This document shows positions 1-4,793 of a stretch of 6,415 nt of DNA, piece after piece; within the stretch, counting starts at the first letter, position 1, and each line of letters begins with the position of its first letter. The stretch comes from SIG440 sp045578305 (lineage in GTDB: Bacteria; Bacillota; Clostridia; Monoglobales; Monoglobaceae). The notes beneath the pieces are model-generated. The model was not told where the DNA came from, searched no databases, and saw only the letters and a program-made list of their open reading frames with translations. Location of the stretch: contig JAZNKA010000005.1 in the NCBI GenBank assembly GCA_045578305.1, positions 1 to 6,415 on the forward strand, read 5' to 3'. The translations under genes were made by a program, and so were the position numbers.

Positions 1-1581
1 CTTGGTGGTTGCTGCGGCACCACACCGGAATATATGAAAAAAACCATCGAGAAGACAAAAAATCTTCCGTATGCTTTGCCGACATTTAAAAATAATACCA
101 TTGTGTCGTCGTATACCCACGCAGTTGAAATAGGAAATGAACCAATATTGATAGGCGAACGCCTTAATCCAACCGGCAAGCCAAAGCTGAAAGCTGCACT
201 TAAAGAAAACAACCTTTCCTATCTTGCAAACGAGGCAGTTATGCAGGAAGAGACGGGGGTACATATGCTTGATTTGAATGTGGGACTTCCTGAAATTGAT
301 GAGGTAGAAATGCTTAAGTTTGCGACAGAGGAAGTTCAGACTGTCACGGCGCTTCCGATTCAATTGGATTCGGCAAATCCAAAGGCACTTGAGGCAGCGA
401 TGAGGATTTACAACGGAAAGCCGCTTGTGAATTCTGTAAACGGCGAAAAAGACAAGCTTGATGCCGTTCTTCCACTTGTGAAAAAATATGGCGGTACGCT
501 TATCGCGCTTACTATGGACGAAAATGGTATACCCGACTCAGCAGACGAAAGGCTTGAGATTGTCAAAAAAATTGCCGGGGAAGCAAAAAAATACGGAATT
601 GACAAAAAAGACATAATTGTTGACCCACTGGCACTTACTGTTTCGGCAGACACTAAAAATGCTTTGATTACTCTTGAAACGGTAAAAAAAGTCAAAGAAA
701 TGGGATTTTGCACAAGCCTTGGTGTTTCAAACATATCATTTGGACTTCCAAAGCGCGAAAAAATCAATTCGACATTTTTTGCTCTGGCACTTGAAAACGG
801 TCTTGACTGTGCAATAATGAATCCTTTTTCAAAGTCTATGCTGGATGTTTATTATTCATTCAAAGTTCTTCACAATATGGATGTATCGTGTGCCGAATAC
901 ATTGATTATGTAAATTTGACAGAGGACGAGGCTGAGAATAAGAATTTGACAAAGGATGAGCACAGCAAAGGCGATATCAAGTATTTTATTCAAAAGGGAA
1001 TGAAAAAGGCGGCTAGCTTGGCGGCAGAAGATTTGATTAAAGTAGAAAAGGCGATAGATATAATAAACAATTATATAATTCCTGCATTAAATCAGGTAGG
1101 AAGTGATTTTGAATCAAAAAAGGTATATCTGCCACAGCTTTTGGCAAGTGCAGAGGCCGCTTCTGCGGTTTTTGAAATTGTAAAAGAAAAGATGCCCAAA
1201 ACCGACGCAAAAGCCGAAAACAAAATCGTTTTGGCAACAGTAAAAGGTGATATCCACGACATAGGGAAGAATATTGTCAAGGTTCTGCTTGAAAGCTATG
1301 GATTTTTGGTAATTGACCTTGGCAGAGATGTGCCGCCGGACGAAATCCTGAAAGCTGCCCTACAAAATGGGTGTCGGCTTGTGGGACTCAGCGCACTTAT
1401 GACAACAACAGTACCCGCAATGGAGGAGACCATAAAGCTTATCCACAAAACTGACCCTGAGATAAGAGTTATGGTAGGCGGAGCGGTACTGAATGCTGAA
1501 TATGCAAAAATGATTGATGCCGACTTTTATGCCGAAGATGCAATGACGGCAGTTAATATTGCAAAAAAGTTTTTTGACTAA
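1..1581 (+). CDS. metH: Cobalamin-dependent methionine synthase (short MetH type), 5' end outside window
   Basis: The reading frame is open from base 1, so the gene begins upstream; 526 residues are visible. It opens with LGGCCGTTPEY, the end of the homocysteine methyltransferase barrel, whose paired cysteines (visible residues 4-5) bind the zinc that activates homocysteine. Next comes the pterin-binding barrel (about 45-300; GERLNPTG near its start, LDLNVG, a VDPLALTVSAD stretch), which binds methyl-tetrahydrofolate. A helical cap (about 325-400, with YLPQLLASAEA) follows, then a Rossmann B12 domain with GDIHDIGKN. Its histidine (about residue 419) is the lower cobalt ligand. The enzyme moves a methyl group from methyl-tetrahydrofolate through cobalamin to homocysteine, making methionine in the cytosol. 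The protein stops right after the B12 domain, so the C-terminal AdoMet reactivation domain of the E. coli type is absent. This is known from Clostridia and Thermotoga, where reactivation is supplied separately. The identification is firm. Confidence 0.95.
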   Translation, partial: LGGCCGTTPEYMKKTIEKTKNLPYALPTFKNNTIVSSYTHAVEIGNEPILIGERLNPTGKPKLKAALKENNLSYLANEAVMQEETGVHMLDLNVGLPEIDEVEMLKFATEEVQTVTALPIQLDSANPKALEAAMRIYNGKPLVNSVNGEKDKLDAVLPLVKKYGGTLIALTMDENGIPDSADERLEIVKKIAGEAKKYGIDKKDIIVDPLALTVSADTKNALITLETVKKVKEMGFCTSLGVSNISFGLPKREKINSTFFALALENGLDCAIMNPFSKSMLDVYYSFKVLHNMDVSCAEYIDYVNLTEDEAENKNLTKDEHSKGDIKYFIQKGMKKAASLAAEDLIKVEKAIDIINNYIIPALNQVGSDFESKKVYLPQLLASAEAASAVFEIVKEKMPKTDAKAENKIVLATVKGDIHDIGKNIVKVLLESYGFLVIDLGRDVPPDEILKAALQNGCRLVGLSALMTTTVPAMEETIKLIHKTDPEIRVMVGGAVLNAEYAKMIDADFYAEDAMTAVNIAKKFFD

Positions 1582-1586
1582 AACAA

Positions 1587-1616
1587 AAAACGGTCCGGAT
1601 GTCCGGACCGTTTTGC
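1587..1616. terminator. Bidirectional rho-independent terminator after metH
   Basis: A perfect inverted repeat has arms 1587-1599 and 1602-1614: CGGTCCGGA and TCCGGACCG, extended by four A:T pairs. The formal 2-base loop would open to 4 in practice. The flanking A-run and T-run give a U-tract in both directions. It starts 5 bases after the metH stop and also lies just past the stop of the minus-strand transporter relic, so it probably once served both convergent genes. Confidence 0.93.
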
Positions 1617-1624
1617 TATTGATT

Positions 1625-1798
1625 TTATACAACCTCAAGTTTGGAAGCTTCTTCTGCAAAAATGGCGTTTTTGTCTTTGTGTGCTGAGCTGAGCACAAAT
1701 TGCATTGTGATTGTTACAAATATCATCATTACCGAGAAGACTGCAAATGCAAGGTAATAGGTGCCAAAAATATCATAGCACATATATCCGCAAAAATT
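1625..1798 (-). pseudogene. C-terminal remnant of an MFS-type transporter
   Basis: On the minus strand the frame between the stop at 1799-1801 and the stop at 1625-1627 encodes about 57 residues and has no usable start. It reads GYMCYDIFGTYYLAFAVF, then a hydrophobic stretch (about 18 residues, including VMMIFVTITMQFVL), then a short charged tail ending in EEASKLEVV. A YD-x-FGTY-x-x-AF loop followed by one last membrane helix and a hydrophilic tail is typical of the TM11-TM12 end of major facilitator superfamily carriers. The other helices are gone. The neighbouring AraC relic is also missing its 5' part at the same point, suggesting one deletion. The family call is an inference from a short stretch and no substrate can be named. 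The stop lies 11 bases from the shared terminator, as expected for a true gene end. Confidence 0.6.
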
Positions 1799-1995
1799 TT
1801 ATTTCGAGATTTGGAATGGCCCCTCAAAAATATATTATTTCAAAAAGAATTTCGGATGCAAAGGCTATTATGGACAGCGGAGAGTATGAAAAAGTACAAG
1901 AGGTCGCTGCCCAGGTAGGTTACAGCGACCCTTTGTACTTTAGCAAAGTATTCAAAAAGTTTTATGGGATTTCACCGTCTTTGGCTAACAGATAA
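1777..1995 (+). pseudogene. C-terminal remnant of an AraC-family transcription regulator
   Basis: About 72 residues match the end of the AraC/XylS DNA-binding domain. STYIRKNFISRFGMAPQKYI is the recognition helix and end of the first helix-turn-helix, RISDAKAIMDSGEYEKVQEV is the linking helix, and VAAQVGYSDPLYFSKVFKKF with YGISP is the second helix-turn-helix with its signature. The first half of the DNA-binding domain and the whole effector domain are missing. The open frame continues upstream to an ATG at 1711, but those residues are only antisense to the transporter relic and no ribosome binding site precedes it. Intact relatives usually run to 250-300 residues. The remaining codons show no stop or frameshift, so the loss may be fairly recent. 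The original regulator probably controlled the divergent transporter, judging by position. Confidence 0.85.
1891..1941. repeat. 19-bp imperfect inverted repeat inside the AraC relic (possible spoIVB terminator)
   Basis: The arms 1891-1909 and 1923-1941 are complementary at 17 of 19 positions, around a 13-base loop. The two mismatches sit side by side in the middle, so the stem has an 8-bp and a 9-bp arm. It overlies the second helix-turn-helix codons of the relic. Read on the minus strand it lies about 70 bases beyond the spoIVB stop and ends in five T's, some of them inside the stem, so it could end spoIVB transcription. No other terminator is visible for spoIVB. The pairing is plain in the sequence; the role is inferred. 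Confidence 0.55.
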
Positions 1996-2010
1996 GAAAA
2001 ATATCAGGGT

Positions 2011-3072
2011 TTATCGTGCAGTTATACTGAGCATATCCTCAATAAATATCCCATAACCTCTTGTAGGATCATTAACAAACACGTGAGTAACAGCACCAAC
2101 TAATTTTCCATTTTGAACGATTGGGCTGCCTGACATGCCTTGCACTATACCGCCGGTTTTTTCAAGCAGCTTTTCGTCTGTTATCTGTATGACAAAGCCT
2201 TTTTGCTGCGAGATAACTTTTGGCATTATTTTAATTATTTCAACATCAAATTGTTGAGGCAAGCTGCCATTTACAGTTGTAAGAACAGAGGCTCTTCCGA
2301 TTTTTATATCTTCGCGATGCCCGATTGGTATGGGACTATTGCTTGGCTCAAATGATTTTGACACAGTTCCCGAAATCCCGGAGTCGCTATTTTTTGAGAT
2401 TTCGCCTAAAGAATTGCTATCGTTCTTAAAAATTCCGTTAAGCTCTCCGGGAACACCTTTTTCACCTTTGTTTACTGAGACTATCCCGGCACTCAGGATT
2501 CTCCCACTTTCAACAGGCAAGAGTTTACCTGTTTGGGCGTCACATATTCCGTGACCTAAAGCCGCAAAAGACTTTGTGTCCGGGTCATAAAATGTCAAAG
2601 TACCTATGCCTGATGCTGCATCCTTGACCCAGGCGCCTATTTTGAGGCATCCGTCATTTTTTGATGGCTCAGGCTTAATCAACACTTCGGATTTTTTGCC
2701 GTTTCGGCTAAGTGTAAGGGAGGAGCTTTTGCCAGCGGATGCAGAAATGGCTGACACAAGATCTTCTACGTTCGAAATCTTTTTTTCGTCAAAGCCTTGT
2801 ATTAAATCGCCGACTTTAAGTCCGGCAACCCGGGCGGGAGACGGGACTTCTCCGTTGCGACTTTCTATATCCATAAAATCAACAACCAAAGCTCCGTTTG
2901 TCGAAAGCGTTACGCCTATGCTTCTGCCGTCGGGCACCAAATATTTTTCCTGATTTGCGGTGCTTAAAACCGGCAAACTCAGTTCGCTTTCAAAAGGTAT
3001 TATATTTCCCGAAAATGAAAAAATAAAAAAAAGCGCCAGTGTGATGGCAATGCTTTTTTTAAACTTCACCAT
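2011..3072 (-). CDS. spoIVB: SpoIVB, stage IV sporulation serine protease (S55 family)
   Basis: The protein has 353 residues. An N-terminal hydrophobic helix (about 8-23, after KFKK) is a signal or anchor sequence placing it in the space between forespore and mother-cell membranes. A PDZ domain covers about 50-135 (AGLKVGDLIQGFD). The S55 protease domain follows, with His174 in ALGHGI, Asp299 in ITDEKLL and Ser314 in QGMSGSPI. The 15-residue Asp-Ser gap equals that of B. subtilis SpoIVB (D363, S378). The end carries VGAVTHVFVNDPTRGYGIFIE, a hallmark of the family. In B. subtilis, SpoIVB made in the forespore cleaves SpoIVFA, releasing the SpoIVFB protease to activate sigma-K. It is shorter than the 426-residue B. 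subtilis protein, mostly at the N-terminus. spo0A, its usual downstream partner, is not here: the next DNA is the AraC relic. Translation may start at the ATG at 3072 or the GTG at 3069. Confidence 0.95.
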   Translation of the reverse strand: MVKFKKSIAITLALFFIFSFSGNIIPFESELSLPVLSTANQEKYLVPDGRSIGVTLSTNGALVVDFMDIESRNGEVPSPARVAGLKVGDLIQGFDEKKISNVEDLVSAISASAGKSSSLTLSRNGKKSEVLIKPEPSKNDGCLKIGAWVKDAASGIGTLTFYDPDTKSFAALGHGICDAQTGKLLPVESGRILSAGIVSVNKGEKGVPGELNGIFKNDSNSLGEISKNSDSGISGTVSKSFEPSNSPIPIGHREDIKIGRASVLTTVNGSLPQQFDVEIIKIMPKVISQQKGFVIQITDEKLLEKTGGIVQGMSGSPIVQNGKLVGAVTHVFVNDPTRGYGIFIEDMLSITAR

Positions 3073-3074
3073 AT

Positions 3075-3081
3075 CCCTCCT
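3075..3081 (-). promoter_or_regulatory. spoIVB ribosome binding site that leaves the start ambiguous
   Basis: The minus strand reads AGGAGGG, followed by AT, then ATG and GTG back to back. From the GGAGG core, the ATG (3072) is only 3 bases away while the GTG (3069) is 6 bases away. The GTG therefore has the better spacing and would shorten the protein by one residue. Confidence 0.6.
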
Positions 3082-3114
3082 TTCTTAAGTGGGGTTGACT
3101 TCTTTCGTCTTAAA

Positions 3115-3144
3115 TATTTTGCCCCGACTCAAGCAGTAATATGG
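3115..3144 (-). promoter_or_regulatory. Candidate forespore (sigma-F/sigma-G type) promoter of spoIVB
   Basis: On the minus strand, CCATA (3144-3140) is followed after 15 bases by GGGCAAAATA (3124-3115). The published sigma-F pattern is GYWTA, then GGNRANANTW. The match is 4 of 5 and 9 of 10. It would start RNA about 30-40 bases ahead of the spoIVB start, a sensible leader. Forespore expression of spoIVB is known in B. subtilis. The motif is short and degenerate, so this is tentative. Confidence 0.4.
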
Positions 3145-3165
3145 TGTGTAAAAAATATATGTAGA

Positions 3166-3196
3166 TTAAAAAAAGACCGCAAGGGTCTTTTTTTAA
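3166..3196 (-). terminator. Rho-independent terminator of the Asn-rich microprotein gene
   Basis: A perfect 13-bp inverted repeat has arms 3166-3178 and 3184-3196, with core GACC/GGTC, seven A:T pairs and a 5-base loop. The T-run makes a U-tract on the minus strand 12 bases after the stop of the 35-residue gene. It separates that gene from the spoIVB promoter. The symmetry means it could also work on the plus strand. Confidence 0.88.
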
Positions 3197-3207
3197 TTCA
3201 AATTCAA

Positions 3208-3315
3208 CTATTTGCTATTTTTGTTGTTATTTGATTCGTTCTGGTTGTTGTTCTGATTGTTTTTCTGATTTTCCTTGTTTTTGTTTTCCTTGTTTTGATT
3301 GTTCTGATTGTTCAT
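3208..3315 (-). CDS. Asparagine-rich 35-residue protein, probable forespore-expressed spore component
   Basis: The protein starts MNNQNNQNKENKNK and has 18 Asn, 5 Gln, 6 Lys, 3 Glu and 2 Ser. There is no hydrophobic residue after Met1, no Cys and no membrane segment, so it must be unfolded and very soluble. The frame is open upstream to an ATG at 3396, but the start at 3315 is chosen because AAAGGAG lies 8 bases ahead of it and the candidate promoter lies inside the longer version. It has its own promoter and a perfect terminator, so it looks like a one-gene unit. I do not recognise a named family. Extreme Asn/Gln richness, tiny size and a sigma-G-like promoter recall minor or gamma-type acid-soluble spore proteins, but no sequence match is claimed. 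Its neighbours are spoIVB and a possible coat-type protein. That this is a real gene is likely; its role is inference. Confidence 0.75.
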   Translation of the reverse strand: MNNQNNQNKENKNKENQKNNQNNNQNESNNNKNSK

Positions 3316-3323
3316 ACTAAACA

Positions 3324-3330
3324 CTCCTTT
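3324..3330 (-). promoter_or_regulatory. Ribosome binding site that sets the start of the Asn-rich gene
   Basis: The minus strand reads AAAGGAG, 8 bases before the ATG at 3315. The alternative upstream ATG at 3396 has no comparable site. Confidence 0.85.
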
Positions 3331-3365
3331 AAAATTTATAAAAATCCTATTCAGATTTTCATAAA

Positions 3366-3395
3366 TAGTATTGGAAGAAAAAATTTTTTTATTCA
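3366..3395 (-). promoter_or_regulatory. Sigma-G-type promoter for the Asn-rich microprotein
   Basis: On the minus strand, TGAATA (3395-3390) is followed after 17 bases by AATACTA (3372-3366). The classical forespore sigma-G consensus from Bacillus spore-protein genes is TGAATA and CATACTA with 17-18 bases between. All positions match except the first of the -10 element. The implied start near 3359 gives a leader of about 40 bases ending in the AAAGGAG site. The DNA is very AT-rich, which raises the chance of accidental matches, but both boxes and the spacing agree. Confidence 0.65.
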
Positions 3396-3421
3396 TTTTT
3401 GTTTCAAAAAAAATAAATTTA

Positions 3422-3430
3422 CATATTATA
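3422..3430 (+). promoter_or_regulatory. Possible sigma-K-type -10 element for the 156-residue gene
   Basis: CATATTATA fits CATANNNTA, the mother-cell sigma-K -10 pattern, and lies 31 bases before the ATG at 3462. No clear -35 AC element stands at the expected distance (GTTTCA near 3401-3406 is weak), and a sigma-E reading is also possible. Low certainty. Confidence 0.3.
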
Positions 3431-3461
3431 GTATTGATATCATTAAAAAGGGGTTATATAA

Positions 3462-3932
3462 ATGAGAAAATATGGATGTTCAAAGCGCAATCCCGACCCG
3501 AAGTGGCCGTGCGAACAAGCTGTGGTGGCGGTTCCGGCAGACAGTGCTGTTGCAACCGCTGCAAAAGTGAACGGAGCTTTAAGGATAATGGAGTCACAAA
3601 TGCCAATGACACCCGAATTAAATCCAAGTGACAGGCCACATTCGCGGGATGAACAAACACAAATTATGGGATATATGACCGAACCGCCGCAGCCTTTAAA
3701 CCGGGATGATTGCGGGAAGTCAGAGGTTTCGTCTTATCTGTGCCAAAATATCGGTAGTTATGCAAAGGTGGAGTTTTTATTTGGCGAAAATGTGCACATT
3801 GAAAAAACAGGCGTGATGGAGAATGTGGGAAAGGATTTTATTGTACTCAGCGAGACGGGAACAGGGACAAAGATTGTTTCTTCGTTAAAAAATATAAAAT
3901 TTATAAATATCTACAATATAAATAACCGATAA
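3462..3932 (+). CDS. Uncharacterised 156-residue protein with GerQ/LSm-like C-terminal domain, possible spore coat protein
   Basis: There are two parts. Residues 1-90 are low in predicted order and rich in Pro, Ala, Asp and Glu, with an N-terminal Cys pair in GCSKRNPDPKWPCEQ (Cys6, Cys17) and a third Cys at 84. Residues about 90-152 (from SYLCQNIGSYAKVEFLFGE) form a compact beta-rich domain with the pattern VEFLFG, TGVMENVGKDFIVLSE, then KNIKFINIY. That resembles the small barrel-like C-terminal domain of the coat protein GerQ and unnamed clostridial proteins; this rests on memory of the pattern. There is no signal peptide or membrane helix. The start is supported by AAAAGGGG at 3446-3453, 8 bases ahead of the ATG. 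The gene runs divergently from the Asn-rich gene, has its own terminator and forms a single-gene unit. A mother-cell coat role is plausible from domain, cysteines and neighbours, but unproven. Confidence 0.75.
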   Translation: MRKYGCSKRNPDPKWPCEQAVVAVPADSAVATAAKVNGALRIMESQMPMTPELNPSDRPHSRDEQTQIMGYMTEPPQPLNRDDCGKSEVSSYLCQNIGSYAKVEFLFGENVHIEKTGVMENVGKDFIVLSETGTGTKIVSSLKNIKFINIYNINNR

Positions 3933-3939
3933 TTACATA

Positions 3940-3977
3940 AACGATAGGGATTTGGTAAAATCCCTATTGTTTTTTTT
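3940..3977 (+). terminator. Rho-independent terminator after the 156-residue gene
   Basis: The arms 3940-3953 and 3958-3971 form a 14-bp stem with one G:U pair (core TAGGGATTT/AAATCCCTA) and the loop GGTA, followed by a run of T's to 3977. It begins 8 bases after the stop codon. Its T-run overlaps the -35 box of the next promoter. Confidence 0.92.
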
Positions 3978-3995
3978 AAAAGATGGGAGTATAAT
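3967..3995 (+). promoter_or_regulatory. Sigma-A promoter of the deacetylase-murT-gatD stretch
   Basis: TTGTTT (3967-3972) is followed after exactly 17 bases by a perfect TATAAT (3990-3995). The -35 keeps only TTG of TTGACA. RNA would start near 4002, leaving a leader of about 47 bases. This is the only clear promoter seen before murT and gatD. Confidence 0.65.
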
Positions 3996-4048
3996 TAGTT
4001 TAGCTGTAAACGATATTTAAAAAATCAAGGTAAAAGGAGTAATCCTGT

Positions 4049-4741
4049 ATGTTTAACGGAAAGATGAAAGCTATAACTTTCAGTTATGATGATTGTATCA
4101 CGCAGGATATAAGGCTTGTTGAGCTTTTTAATAAGTATGGTGTAAAGGCTACATTCAATGTGAATTCAGAACTTTTGGGAAAAAAGGGCGAACTTAACAT
4201 ACAAGGTATAAAGGTGGGGCACAATAAACTTTCGCCGACTGAAATCAAAGATATTTATGATGGGCACGAGGTTGCAGTTCACACGCTTACCCATCCTCTT
4301 TTGCAGAGTATTGAAGATGACAATGAGATTATAAGACAAATTGAAGAAGACCGAAAAAACCTTGAAAAGCTTGTGGAATACAAAGTTTTCGGAATGGCTT
4401 ATCCGTACAACGGAAGCGATTCAGACAGAGTTGCCTCGATTATAAAGGAACATACGGCTATAAAGTATGCCAGGACAACAAACTCCACTTTAAATTTTGA
4501 TTTGCAGGATAATTTATATCAGTTCAATCCCACTATTCATCATACGGATTATGATAATATTTTTAAGCTTGGTGAAGAATTTTTGAAATTAAAGCCGGAC
4601 ACTCCTAAATTATTTTATATATGGGGACACAGCTATGAGTTTGATGTCTTTGACGACTGGGATAAATTTGAGGATTTTCTCAAGCTTATAAGCGGCAAGG
4701 AGGATATTTTTTATGGAACAAACAGAGAAGTTTTGCTTTGA
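4049..4741 (+). CDS. Polysaccharide deacetylase (NodB-fold, CE4-like) family protein, cytoplasmic
   Basis: The protein has 230 residues. The family motifs appear in order: AITFSYDDC (Asp14, Asp15; the TFDDG motif with a changed context), HEVAVHTLTHP (His78 and His82, metal ligands with Asp15), GMAYPYNG (about 116-122, the RxPYG-type motif with Tyr in place of Arg) and YIWGHSYEF (His194, the late catalytic histidine). These enzymes remove N-acetyl groups from amino sugars. There is no signal peptide or membrane helix, so it should act in the cytosol; the substrate is unknown. The start is supported by AAAGGAG at 4033-4039, 9 bases ahead. The protein ends in FYGTNREVLL; in relatives as I recall them, this stretch continues for some tens of residues, so the C-terminus may be shortened. 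murT begins 52 bases later with no visible terminator or promoter between, suggesting co-transcription. Confidence 0.85.
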   Translation: MFNGKMKAITFSYDDCITQDIRLVELFNKYGVKATFNVNSELLGKKGELNIQGIKVGHNKLSPTEIKDIYDGHEVAVHTLTHPLLQSIEDDNEIIRQIEEDRKNLEKLVEYKVFGMAYPYNGSDSDRVASIIKEHTAIKYARTTNSTLNFDLQDNLYQFNPTIHHTDYDNIFKLGEEFLKLKPDTPKLFYIWGHSYEFDVFDDWDKFEDFLKLISGKEDIFYGTNREVLL

Positions 4742-4793
4742 GTTTAAAAAGCAAATGGGAATTTGAACTATTATCAGACAAAGGAGAAGATAA

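Noticed and set aside
408..767. 119-codon minus-strand frame inside metH
   Set aside because: It is a shadow of the pterin-binding domain codons; composition and lack of start signals argue against a gene.
1711..1776. N-terminal extension of the AraC frame to the ATG at 1711
   Set aside because: The residues do not resemble an AraC domain, no ribosome binding site precedes the ATG, and the same bases encode the transporter tail on the other strand.
3208..3315. The repeated AAC/AAT/CAA-like triplets read as a simple microsatellite
   Set aside because: The unit is irregular, codons alternate AAC/AAT and CAG/CAA/GAA/AAA, and start, ribosome binding site and terminator are all in register with a frame, which fits a coding sequence better.
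3316..3396. Longer version of the Asn-rich protein starting at 3396
   Set aside because: The extra 27 residues lie over the candidate sigma-G promoter, differ wholly in composition, and lack a ribosome binding site; the internal ATG has a strong one.
3371..3631. Plus-strand frame with a cysteine-rich stretch (CGGGSGRQCCCNRC)
   Set aside because: It overlaps the 156-residue gene in another frame, has no ribosome binding site for its start, and the cysteine run comes from reading Ala/Val/Pro-rich codons out of frame.
4742..4793. Separate promoter for murT (TTGAGT near 4738 and TATTAT at 4769)
   Set aside because: The gap is about 25 bases, far too long for a sigma-A promoter, and no other pair fits.
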